In this document: positions 45,001-54,152 of the stretch, piece by piece
Layout of the letters: every line of letters starts with the position of its first letter
Position numbering within the stretch: position 1 is the first letter of the stretch
From: Sphingobacteriales bacterium UTBCD1
GTDB taxonomy: Bacteria > Bacteroidota > Bacteroidia > Chitinophagales > Chitinophagaceae
DNA length: 62,809 nucleotides
Assembly: GCA_002066995.1 (NCBI GenBank)
Contig: MWTC01000030.1
Location: 1 to 62,809, forward strand
Reading direction: 5' to 3'
The notes under the pieces: model-generated
What the model saw: the letters and a program-made list of their open reading frames with translations, nothing else
Databases searched by the model: none
Told to the model about the DNA's origin: nothing
Translations under genes and position numbers: made by a program

Positions 45001-47825
45001 AAAATTCAACCCAGACAGTTACCTACAAACCTGCTTACCTGAAAAAAGCAGCATCCATTACCGGAACCATAACCTTTGGTGATGATAAAAAACCATTGGA
45101 AGATGCTGCTGTTTATATTGAAATGGGTAATGGTAAAAAACTTGAAACAAAATCTGATAATGCAGGCAAGTATATTTTAAAAGGAGTACCGCTCACGCCG
45201 GCCGAACAAACAATATGGGCTTCAAAACCGGGAGCTGTCCCAAACATCATCAGCCAGTCTAAGAAAATCACGGTCAAGCAGGTGAACGACCTTGATTTTA
45301 ACCTGGGGGTTGACAAAGAATTATTCGTTGATAAAATATATGGATTCGATGTGGACATCAAATCAAAGGAAAAACAAAGTGACGGAACATGGCGTATCAG
45401 CGGAAGCCTTATAAACTTACCTTCCAATGACAACTTTTCTTTGCAGGATTCCAAACAAACGATCCCTTTTTCAAATTTAAAAATTAAAAAAAGCAGCGAC
45501 ACTAAGAACGGAATACCAGTAGGCATTCCTTCTGATAATACTTTTCCGAGTGATATCGCTAACCTGAAATTGATGGTACAGCAATCATTTGGTGTAGTTC
45601 AGACACCAGAGGCCGGTGATGTGCTCATCATTTCATCTGAAAACAACAAAGGGAAGATCAAAGGAAAAATTGCCGTACAGAAATCAGGTTTTCAGATCTC
45701 GCAAAACTATATTGTTTTCAGCCAGGGCCCGGAATATGCCCTGTCACTTACCGACAAGCCCGGATCCTTTGCCACCGGCATTACAAGCATTGACATGGCG
45801 GGATCTGCAAAGAAAAAATTCGGCATCGCTGACCTGAAAGGAAAAGAGCTAGCCTACACCCTGCTTGGATTTAAAGCAAAAGCGGATAACCAGAAATCAT
45901 TCCTGCAAGACAAAAATATCAGCCTTTATACGGTACTTACCGTAGATAATATTCCGGCAATGAATCCATCCAGCCTGGAGATAGATGCAGGTGAATTGGT
46001 AATACACCCGGATAAATTCGATCCGCTGAATAACAGTAATCCTATAAAATTCAAACTTGAGAATTGGGAATTTAGTGGCAACAACTGGGCGCTGCAGCAA
46101 AATTCTTCCGGCATCAATATTCCTGACGGAACAATAAAAACCGGCGTAGTGGACATACCACTAAAAAATGTATGTATAAAACCGGATAACCTGGAAATTG
46201 GTAATGCCCAGGTAAATGGGCTGACCCTTGCAGAAGTGACACCGGTGAAAGTGATGGCAGCTAATCCCGTCTTCGGATATAACCAGAGTGTAGGTAAAGA
46301 CCAAAAATCACATTGGGAGCTGAGAATAATAGGAGATAACGGGCAGCCCGGAGTAACAATTGGTCCGTTGCCGGGGATGAAGCCGGGTGAAACCATAAAG
46401 TTCCAGAAATTCTCACTGATCAGCAATGGTGAACAAGCCATCAACCCGGGCAACCAGGCGCAGATCATTACATTCTATGATGTACTAAAAGTAAAACCTG
46501 TTTCCTTCACCAGCGGGGATAAATATTTTGATATGGCCTGTGGCCTTGATCTTGATATTCCCCAATTAGAAGAGGTTTCAGGATCCATACGTTTTTCAAA
46601 ACCGGCGGGCGAGGTCAAGTTTGAATTATTTCCTATAACTGTTTCGCTGCATGGCCCGGGTGGAGTTGATTTCATTGCCAATGTTCAATACAACGACAAA
46701 CCTCAACAACTCAGCGCCGGTAAGTTTACCGCAATGGGAACGATAAAGGAAAAAGAAGGTATTGTATTGAAAGCCGTACTCAACCGTACAACAACAGGAG
46801 CATGGATCGAAGTGAACCCGAAGAATCAGTCATTGCCATTGGGAACCGGTCAACTGGTGAATATAGATGGTAAAATGGAAGCCGACCTGGCAAAGAGTGA
46901 ATGGAAGAATTTCACTTTCAATGGGAACATGCAAGGCTTCAAAGGTATTCAGGGTGATGCCAAAAAAACATTTACGGTCTATGGTTCTATCACGGCTAAC
47001 AATGAAAAAATAGAAGTAAAAAATATTCCTTCCGGCTTTGGCAACATTGGTATCACTTATGATATTGCAAATTCACGATTCATTGGTGACCTGCAACTTG
47101 ATAAACAGATCGGAGCGCTGAAGATTTCAGGCACGGCTAATTTAGTAGTAGATGGCGGAGGATGGTACTTTATTGCAGGGGGCGCCTTACAAACTCCGGG
47201 AATCGGATCTCTTTCAGCAGGATTAATGATTGGCGATTACAATACTATGCCGGCCGATGTTTCGCAAAAACTGATGCAGTATGCCTATGATAAAAACATA
47301 CCGTCAAGTTTTAAAAATAAAATATCCGGATTTTTCTTTACCGGCATGAAAGAACTGCCTATCATCAATATCCCCAATTATAGTATTGACCTGGGTGTAA
47401 TCAGTGCATCATTCGGAGCACAGGCGGGACTTGATGCCCGTCTATGGATGGGATTTGACCAGGCCGGCAATGAATATGGTATTGGTGCCATGGCATTTGC
47501 CCATGCATACCTGAAAGGCGCTTCTATTACCTGTACCAAATTTGGTGCAGATGCCAGAGCCGAACTTGGGATCAAAGGAATTTATACATCTTCCAATGGT
47601 ACATTCTCATTAAAAGGTTGTGGCAGCTTCACCATTAGTGGCAGCATTCAGCAATGTTTTCCCACTCCATGCTGGAGCGACGGCATCTGCTGTGAATACT
47701 GTGGCGGTATCGGGGTAAGCAAGGGAATAAAAGTAGAACTGACATTAGATTCAGGTGGTAATACAGACCTGTCATTCGGATTTGGAAACTGCAGTGGCCA
47801 ATCTGCCATGACAGGCAACTGGTAA
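42006..47825 (+). CDS. Giant multidomain secreted protein, 1939 aa
   Basis: The signal peptide is followed by cleavage near TATAQQ. N-terminal beta region: a ~150-aa sandwich (LNVTVVVKPPASSVFSEYSD) and a second segment with FAWTPP and DLNKKIAFQNNGRSEVSMF, likely related to the TANFOR-type Bacteroidota domain. Several immunoglobulin-like or carboxypeptidase-regulatory-like beta domains follow (one at ~1015-1110: TGTITFGDDKKPLEDAAVYIEM...YILKGVPL). The last ~100 residues are Cys-rich (CTKFG, KGCGSF, QQCFPTPCWSDGICCEYCGG), suggesting disulfide locking. No type IX sorting domain is visible. It is probably exported and large enough to span or project from the outer membrane; ligand and function are unknown. 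Confidence 0.88.
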   Translation: MMTRFFLRKSSHNIIGLLIMILLTTTLTATAQQGYPLNVTVVVKPPASSVFSEYSDLSNKVIITIQNTVNRPVNRIFLHGRLVKTSDEFITTLEDYYPSQLLSFNPFETKTLIVDPVQLRFLRKDVVRGSFPELLQQVLQTDLLPEGNWTLCVTAESIDLNGLIAPVSGEACFPVNITRANVPVITSPFNGQNVSTLLPNVIFAWTPPTGNTIGAQIVYDLYAVKVLQGQSPDDAINAAVAYKANNPLIKTNLTGNQYATQPYDLKLDTGYTYAVQVVARDLNKKIAFQNNGRSEVSMFTYGTNKPANGVLTTKMQPKSKPSVPGGYKITNADPVPISQVKGKLLYKFMGLPSGKVVNSFDKEANATVDMNMAAIGQGQKDNLNYNKDYINQSGTKPLANTKISLVLTYIFTGNIDNTSYSENVLKEVDLYGIKSYLKDMDKVIATTTTGPDGSFTFNFLNNQKELGLINDDLKLTTGGGEFTKHATGQLYKVLRLRVENKYYCSPDMNIKVNQWEGVDLGSMVSYVKTYNLKVRVTWTSAKFWDSYKGQGTFLSGVSTVLIRKAKPQNAPEDEGTVQTLTQKKVVSGPAKNDQNITDINGYVTFTNLVQHDPNNPGDRYFIKCKPDKKAGDVIFDEKEKSYYPLWDKDKKNFPFNSLSHYTPSGSGLKIPIDYGSNITWNSELVIKTYVDSISLQPARPRIAGIVEVAKNPSAKPFSGLKVVSLNNYKNNTDPSKLFTIVKTNSKGRYEFNNLEVETEGFNAKEVSKVIGPARTLVTKPDGFKGGVLPALPPLPPMKWGEQKVNMDFDLEPDGWIAGYVEDENGMAVESDVDIDGLLKTSTKSDMIALPLQGQGNLRMKIVIRQVFKVAAPSGDKRKISIQPLDKVYVVKDTTLGIKAGDGKQVPFIKFVVYKAKKRIRFQVLENSSPGRLKLPGSSKPVSGAMVKLDIPGKPIFQTCDQQGFVSFSFENMSENFNFIISPPPGSDYEEATYTLSGVKNSTQTVTYKPAYLKKAASITGTITFGDDKKPLEDAAVYIEMGNGKKLETKSDNAGKYILKGVPLTPAEQTIWASKPGAVPNIISQSKKITVKQVNDLDFNLGVDKELFVDKIYGFDVDIKSKEKQSDGTWRISGSLINLPSNDNFSLQDSKQTIPFSNLKIKKSSDTKNGIPVGIPSDNTFPSDIANLKLMVQQSFGVVQTPEAGDVLIISSENNKGKIKGKIAVQKSGFQISQNYIVFSQGPEYALSLTDKPGSFATGITSIDMAGSAKKKFGIADLKGKELAYTLLGFKAKADNQKSFLQDKNISLYTVLTVDNIPAMNPSSLEIDAGELVIHPDKFDPLNNSNPIKFKLENWEFSGNNWALQQNSSGINIPDGTIKTGVVDIPLKNVCIKPDNLEIGNAQVNGLTLAEVTPVKVMAANPVFGYNQSVGKDQKSHWELRIIGDNGQPGVTIGPLPGMKPGETIKFQKFSLISNGEQAINPGNQAQIITFYDVLKVKPVSFTSGDKYFDMACGLDLDIPQLEEVSGSIRFSKPAGEVKFELFPITVSLHGPGGVDFIANVQYNDKPQQLSAGKFTAMGTIKEKEGIVLKAVLNRTTTGAWIEVNPKNQSLPLGTGQLVNIDGKMEADLAKSEWKNFTFNGNMQGFKGIQGDAKKTFTVYGSITANNEKIEVKNIPSGFGNIGITYDIANSRFIGDLQLDKQIGALKISGTANLVVDGGGWYFIAGGALQTPGIGSLSAGLMIGDYNTMPADVSQKLMQYAYDKNIPSSFKNKISGFFFTGMKELPIINIPNYSIDLGVISASFGAQAGLDARLWMGFDQAGNEYGIGAMAFAHAYLKGASITCTKFGADARAELGIKGIYTSSNGTFSLKGCGSFTISGSIQQCFPTPCWSDGICCEYCGGIGVSKGIKVELTLDSGGNTDLSFGFGNCSGQSAMTGNW

Positions 47826-47850
47826 CCATCATACATTTAAAACAAGAGCT

Positions 47851-49845
47851 ATGCTGAAGAAAATAGTTTTATTGCTCTTTTTCGCCGGAACAGGAACTGT
47901 TCTTACAGCTCAGAAAAGCCGTGAAGGATCCCTGCCGGTAGCCAGGGCTTCGGAAAAAGGAATATGGATTTACCTGGGGAATGTCATTCCAAAAGGATTT
48001 TCATACACTATTGAGCGAAAATTGCAAAACACTAACCGCTACGAGACAATCGGCAAAACGTCAATGGCAAAATCATTGGCAGAAATGGAATCTCTGAATC
48101 AACAATGGGCTTCCTCTTTTGAAAAGCTGGATCAACTTACAAAAAAAGAAATACAGGCTACCTGGAATTACCTGCAAAAAAATAAGACAACGGATAGTCT
48201 CAGGTCAGATAATTTACCCGTCATGCATCTCCTTGCAGGAACGTCCTTCCTCGATACAAAAGTTCAAAACAACCAGACATACATTTACCGGGTAAGCAAC
48301 TATGATGAGAATGGAAATTTGAAAGGAACACAGGAAACTCCTCCGGCATCGTGGCCCATTACCCCGAAAATGCCTGATATACGATTTTCCCACAGCAGGT
48401 ATGCAGACGGTAAAATGATCCTGGAGTGGCGTTTAAAAGAACTGAAAGACCTGGCTCACTTTAATATTTACAGATCGGTATCAGGGAAAAATGAATTTTC
48501 GAAAATAATAGCTGATAAAGGATTTTATAATCAGGACGATTCGCTGGTGTTGCTGGCTATTGATACCATTGGCAGGCAACCCGCCTGGTATGATTATGAA
48601 ATAGAACCGGTAGATATTTACGGCAATGCGGGAACAACAGCCGGGTTTTGCTCCGGAGGAAATCTTGCTGATTATTATGCACCGCCGGTAAGTAAACTAA
48701 GAGCAGAGGGGTTGAAAGAAAATCATGCAATAAAACTGAGCTGGAAGTATGAAAACAAAAAATACCTGAATGGCATCAGCATCATGCGAAGCAATAATTA
48801 TGATTCAGGCTATCAAAGAATAGCTACGGTAGAAGCCACAGATACTTCATATACCGACATAGTGCCCATAGCCGGGGAAAATTATTATTATTACCTGTTA
48901 TTACACTCTGCAGAAAATGAAGCCATCCCTACTGCAAAAGTGTTTGCCTATTACTATTCCCAATCCGCCAAACCTGAACCACCCAGGGGAATTGCTGCTG
49001 AAACAATCCAAAAAGGTGTACGTATCCATTGGGAATATGATAATCCTTATATAACAGGGTTTTATGTATTTCGCAATGCAGGCAGCAATGAAAACTTTGT
49101 GCAGGTATCCGGCTTGCTTCCGGCAGAAGGAGGACTTTATTCTTATACGGATACATCAAAAAATCTTCAGCCGGGTGAAGTGTACCTCTATGCCGTCAGG
49201 TCTATAAATGACATGAACCAGCTTAGTGATCTTTCTGATACAGTAAGCGCTTACCCGGGTACACCTAAAAAACTATCTTCACCTGAAGGCCTCAGGTTCA
49301 GAACAGATAATAATGTTATTACGCTGATCTGGGATGATCTCAGACCGGTAGAAAGCGACCTGCTGGGTTATAGCGTTTACAAAAAAGCTGCTGCTGAGAA
49401 AGACTTCCGGCTTCTTCAGCAGGGAGTGCTGAGTTCCGAGAAGAATTTCTTCATTGACTCAGCAGTATCGGCCGGTATTCAATATGAGTATGCTGTCAGT
49501 GCCAGGGACTATTTTGGTAATGAAAGCCCTTTATCTAAGCCGGTAAAAATAATGACAAGTGAAGACCTTCCTCCTGTTCCGTCCGGTATCAGCATCTTAA
49601 CTTCAGCAAATACAGCACTGGTCCGCTGGGGACAATTATCAGGAGAAGATTTAAAAATAAAAATATACCGTACAGAACAAGGACAAAACCAGCCAATCCT
49701 GTTAGGAACAGTCAATAGTGAAGATGAAGAATTTGCAGACAGCACGGTAAAATCAGGTAAGCTCTACTTTTATCAGCTCAGTACCCTCAACAATAAGAAC
49801 AAAGAAAGTTCATTAAGCGAAAAGTTCAGTATAAGAATTCAATAA
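47851..49845 (+). CDS. FnIII-repeat envelope protein, five modules
   Basis: 664 aa with a signal peptide (MLKKIVLLLFFAGTGTVLTAQ). After a ~150-aa N-terminal region, about five fibronectin-III-like modules run from ~172 to the end, at ~172-270, 280-370, 375-465, 472-570 and 572-664. They share patterns such as W(K/E)Y..P-Y(L/I)xG-(F/I)x(V/I)(F/M)RxxxxxxxF and a Tyr-rich G strand. It ends LSEKFSIRIQ, without a sorting domain. It lies 25 bases after the giant gene and is almost certainly co-transcribed. Partnership with the giant and barrel proteins is an inference from order. Confidence 0.85.
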   Translation: MLKKIVLLLFFAGTGTVLTAQKSREGSLPVARASEKGIWIYLGNVIPKGFSYTIERKLQNTNRYETIGKTSMAKSLAEMESLNQQWASSFEKLDQLTKKEIQATWNYLQKNKTTDSLRSDNLPVMHLLAGTSFLDTKVQNNQTYIYRVSNYDENGNLKGTQETPPASWPITPKMPDIRFSHSRYADGKMILEWRLKELKDLAHFNIYRSVSGKNEFSKIIADKGFYNQDDSLVLLAIDTIGRQPAWYDYEIEPVDIYGNAGTTAGFCSGGNLADYYAPPVSKLRAEGLKENHAIKLSWKYENKKYLNGISIMRSNNYDSGYQRIATVEATDTSYTDIVPIAGENYYYYLLLHSAENEAIPTAKVFAYYYSQSAKPEPPRGIAAETIQKGVRIHWEYDNPYITGFYVFRNAGSNENFVQVSGLLPAEGGLYSYTDTSKNLQPGEVYLYAVRSINDMNQLSDLSDTVSAYPGTPKKLSSPEGLRFRTDNNVITLIWDDLRPVESDLLGYSVYKKAAAEKDFRLLQQGVLSSEKNFFIDSAVSAGIQYEYAVSARDYFGNESPLSKPVKIMTSEDLPPVPSGISILTSANTALVRWGQLSGEDLKIKIYRTEQGQNQPILLGTVNSEDEEFADSTVKSGKLYFYQLSTLNNKNKESSLSEKFSIRIQ

Positions 49846-49919
49846 TGGATAACCGGTATTCCGAAACAGCAGGAAATGCCGGAGGCAATTGGATCCGGTC
49901 ATATTACAAGCAATGAAAA

Positions 49920-52900
49920 ATGAGGGTCATTGCAACTATAATTCTATTACTTATTGCCGGTTGTACAGAAACAATTCATTCACAAACAACCTCCAAACCT
50001 CATTTTGCCCGGTTGACGACACAGGAAGGACTGTCCAACAATTTTGTCAATTGCATTACACAGGACAGCAGTGGCTTTATATGGATCGGAACGCAGGACG
50101 GTCTGAACCGGTACGATGCAAAACATTTTAAAATTTACCGCAATGATCCTTTAAATCAAAATTCACTTTCCAATAACTATGTCACCGGGATTGCCGTTAC
50201 CCGGAATGGGAATATCTGGATTGGAACAGAAAAAGGTCTTTGTCACCTGGATCCCCGGACAGATTCATTTACGATCTATAAAAATATTCCAGGGAAAGCA
50301 GGCTCGTTGAGCCAGGATATCTCGCCCATTCCTTTTATTGATAAGGATGATAATGTCTGGGTAGCTACTGCAAACGGTTTGAATTATTTTAACCCGCAAT
50401 CAAAAACGTTCACACAGTACGATATTGCTACAACTCCTGAAAAAGAAAAAGATCCGTTAAACAATTCAGTTATAAAAATATCCGAAGACAAACAGGGGCG
50501 GCTATGGTGTCTCAGTGTTTACAAAATATGCGTGTTTGATAAAAGAGCCCGTAAGTTCCTCAATTGTTATTCTGTGAATCACAGCGCCAACAGGTCGTTG
50601 GCTCAAAAAGATGAAACGCACTTTTTTCTGGGGTAATGGGGTCAAGGCCTCTTTGAATTAGATATATCTTCCGGGAAGTTTAAACCCATTGATGTCAATC
50701 CGCTGTATTCCTGCTTGTCATTATTGTATGATACATCCGGTACAGCCGAACCGGGCTTATATATCGGAACATCAGGAAACGGTGCTTTCCTGTATGATCC
50801 TGAAAAAAATTCAAAAGTCATTTACCAGACAGATGTTTTTGATGAAACATCATTTTTGGGTGAAATTGTAATGAACATTTTCCGGGACAGACATCAACGG
50901 GTATGGTTTGCCACCAATAACGGCATCTGCATATTGGATCCCCGGTTGCAATTCTTCAACAACAAAATCATAGGGCAATCCTTTTTTGGAAGGCAAATTG
51001 AAAAATTCGGGGAAGTGACTTCGTTTTATGAGAAAAACGGGAACATGTATTTTGGCGTATGGCCATACAAAGGAATATACAAATTCACTAAGAGCGGCAA
51101 CCTGTTACCGGTAAAAGGTATAATATCCCCTCAGTCAAATAGTACACTTTCAAAGAGCGTTTATTATTTTTTCCCGGACAAGGATCAATTATGGTTGTGT
51201 ACTGATTCCGGTCTCATCAGATGGAATGAAAAGACCGGGGAAAGTATATCCTATATTTCTTCATTTGTTGATTCTTCCATAAACAGGAGTCACCTTGGTT
51301 TCCGGAAAATTATTTCACTTGACAGTGATAATTTTCTTATACGCACCTGGAACTGGGGGTTATTGTTGTTTAACAAGAAGCAGTTGCGCTTTACCAATCA
51401 TTTTATACCGAAGGCAGATGACAGCACCTCTCTTCCTTCGACAAATATTTTGGATATCACAGCTCTTTCCAACAATGATGTCTATATTACCACGCCTGCA
51501 GGCTTATGCCGTTTCCTCCCGGGCGAAGGAAAGTTTATAAGATATGCAGCTCTGAATGCAGGCATTGATATTGTCCCTTTAAAAAAAATGAATGTGGATG
51601 CGCAGGATAATCTCTGGATTACTTCAAATACGGGATTATTCTATTTCGATACGCATAAAAAAAAGTTTACCCAATTCACTACAGCCGACGGTCTGGCGAT
51701 GAACATCTGCAACCGTGTTTACGTAGATAAAAAAGGAAAGGTCTGGATCACCACCAATGTCGGCATCAGCCGTTTCGACCCGGTATCAAAAAAATTTTTG
51801 AATTTTTCTTCAGATGACGGGCTGGCTGTTGAAATGTATGACGGCGCACTGGGCCCTACGGAAGACAATCAGATACTTGCCGGTTTCACAGGAGGATATA
51901 CGCTGATTGATCCGGAAAGAAACCCTTTAAATGAAAATATTCCTCCTGTAAAAATTGCACAGGTAAAAGTGATGGACAAAGATTTTCCGTATATCCTTAC
52001 AAAGGAAGGAGAAAAAATCATAACCCTGGATCATGATCAGAATTTTATTCAGGTGTCTTTTTCCGTACTCAACTTTACTAATCCGAAACAAAACAAACTC
52101 TGGTACCGGTTAGAAGGTTTTGACAGAGAATGGCATCTTTCGGAAACCGGTAATATCATTTATACAAATCTTCCCCCGGGGAAATATAAACTGAAATTAA
52201 AAGGAGCCAACAACAGCGGTATTGTAAATGAAAATGCCGATTCGCTCCTGATCAGTATTTCACCGGCATACTGGCAAACATGGTGGTTTCTTTCATCGGT
52301 CGCATTGCTGACAGCAAGCCTGTTCCTCCTGTTTGTGCGGCGCAGGATTAATTCTATACGCAAAGAATCTGCACTGAAACAAAAAATTTCTGATACCGAA
52401 ATGATGGCGCTTCGTGCACAGATGAATCCCCATTTTATTTTCAACTGCCTCACTTCCATTGATAACCTTATTCAAAATAATGAAAAGGAAAAAGCCACAA
52501 TATATCTTTCCCGGTTTGCCAAATTGATCAGGAATATTCTGGAAAATTCAAAAAACATTACCATACCCTGCTGGAAAGACCTGGAAACATTACAACTATA
52601 TATAGAACTGGAAGAACTCCGTTGTGATAAAAAATTCAACTTCCATATTGCTATTGACCCCGAGATTCTGCAGGGAGATTATAAGGTGCCTCCTTTGATC
52701 ATACAGCCATTTGTAGAGAATGCCATCCGTCATGGCCTGATGAATAAAACAGGTGATCCCAAAGAACTGAAAGTGTCTGTTCATCCCGAAAATAATTTTA
52801 TCCATTATAAAATAGAAGATAACGGTGTCGGAAGACAGAAAGCTGCCGAATACAAAAAACTGAATAAATCATTGCACCGTTCCCTGGGAATAAATATATC

Positions 52901-53021
52901 CATGCAACGGATTCACCTCGTCAACGGGAAAGATAACTCTGTCACTATAACCGACCTGGTGGATGCGTACAATCAACCCTGCGGTACATTGGTGCAAGTT
53001 GTATTAATGAATCAAAATTAA
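49920..53021 (+). pseudogene. Propeller-type sensor histidine kinase with in-frame TAA at codon 239, module 2
   Basis: The region encodes a homologue of the 14373-17540 kinase. 49920-50633 gives a signal sequence (MRVIATIILLLIAGC) and propeller repeats (GLSNNFVNCITQDSSGFIWIGTQDG). A TAA at 50634-50636 stops translation, but the same frame continues with WGQGLFELDIS and then 790 more homologous residues: propeller, Y_Y_Y (LPPGKYKLKLKGAN), membrane helix, NPHFIFN kinase motif and ATPase (PFVENAIRHG, DNGVGR). Read through, it is ~1032 aa, against 1055 in the paralogue, where the site reads GSFGGGL; a single substitution such as TCA to TAA explains it. Alternatives are a sequencing error, readthrough, or reinitiation at TTG 50715. 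Confidence 0.85.
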
Positions 53022-53032
53022 AACAGCATCAT

Positions 53033-53782
53033 TTGAAAAAAATTAAAGCCATACTGATAGATGATGAAAGCAGCAGCCGTAATTCACTCAAAAAAAGAAT
53101 AATGGCATACTGTGAAGACATTGAGATCATCGGAGAATGTGAAAGCGGCGAAGAGGGGCTGCTTCAGATTGAGGAAAAACAACCTGATCTTGTTTTCCTG
53201 GACGTAGAAATGCCCCGGATGAATGGCTTCACCATGCTGCAGCATTTAAAGAACAGGAACTTCGAGCTGATCTTTACCACGGCGTATGATCACTATGCCA
53301 TACAGGCGATTCGTTACAGCGCATTGGATTACCTGGTAAAACCAATTGAAGTCTCAGAACTGATCGAGTCAGTAAAGAGAGTAAAAGAAAAAAGAGAGCA
53401 GCATCTTCCCAAGGCAAGAGTGGAAACCCTGCTCTATAACCTGATGGACGAAAAAATGCTGCATCACCGGATAGCAATTTCTTCTCTTGACGGATTTCAA
53501 TTTGTTCCTATCTATGACATCATCTGCCTGGAAGCAAACAGTAACTATACAGAGATCTCAGTGAGAGATAAATCCAAAATCACTGTGGCAAAGACCCTGA
53601 AAGAATTTGAAGAACTGCTTCCCGCTTCCATATTCATACGCATCCATCATTCATACATTATTAATAAAAACTTTGTTCAGCGTTACATTAAGGGAGAAGG
53701 AGGTCAGGTAGTGATGGCCAACGGTAAAATCCTCGATGTATCCCGCCGTAAAAAAGATTTATTTCTTAAATCCATATTATGA
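53033..53782 (+). CDS. LytTR-family response regulator, module 2
   Basis: 249 aa with a TTG start at 53033, 11 bases after the kinase stop; no in-frame ATG lies closer to a sensible start and MKKIKAILIDDE fits homologues. Receiver domain: acidic pair D10/D11, phosphoacceptor D57 in VFLDVEMPRMNGF, Thr in FTTAYDHYA and Lys in YLVKPIE. The LytTR DNA-binding domain occupies ~150-249 (SNYTEISVR, FIRIHHSYIINKNFVQRYIKGEGG). It is intact although its kinase partner is interrupted, so it may now respond to the paralogous kinase or act unphosphorylated. Confidence 0.92.
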   Translation: MKKIKAILIDDESSSRNSLKKRIMAYCEDIEIIGECESGEEGLLQIEEKQPDLVFLDVEMPRMNGFTMLQHLKNRNFELIFTTAYDHYAIQAIRYSALDYLVKPIEVSELIESVKRVKEKREQHLPKARVETLLYNLMDEKMLHHRIAISSLDGFQFVPIYDIICLEANSNYTEISVRDKSKITVAKTLKEFEELLPASIFIRIHHSYIINKNFVQRYIKGEGGQVVMANGKILDVSRRKKDLFLKSIL

Positions 53783-54152
53783 ACAACCACATTCACCCCA
53801 ACGGCTGTACCTTCATCCGTTCAAATTTCATTAGCTGTTATTTTACATAAAATGATGCAACCGGCCGCAATGAATTCCATTTGTACTATATGTAATAGAA
53901 TAAACAAGATCAGCCTCCGCATATCATAAGTATATTCAGTAGCAATAAGAAATCCGTTTCCCGCCCCGTTAGTGTAATTGCAATTGTTACAATAGAAAAA
54001 TTCCGTTCGTCTTTGAAAAAAAATGGCCGGATAGCAAACTTTGATGCAGATCAATCCCGGCAATGAACGTTCATCCCTCCTTAGGAATGTTGTTGCAATC
54101 ATCTGTAAAATCTCAATTAAGTAAGTATATTGTGAAACAGAAATTCCCCGCT
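53783..54152. other. Intergenic stretch after the expanded cluster
   Basis: About 370 AT-rich bases with no coding frame of interest. The frame upstream of the ATG at 54153 stays open to 54063 but looks like leader sequence. No terminator with a convincing stem was found after the regulator. Confidence 0.5.

Noticed and set aside
42006-49845. Type IX secretion cargo
   Set aside because: Neither the giant nor the FnIII protein ends in a recognisable type A or B sorting domain, and no T9SS genes are present.
49920-50636. A free-standing 238-aa propeller protein
   Set aside because: The same frame continues with homologous sequence directly after the TAA, so it is better read as the N-terminal part of one interrupted kinase.
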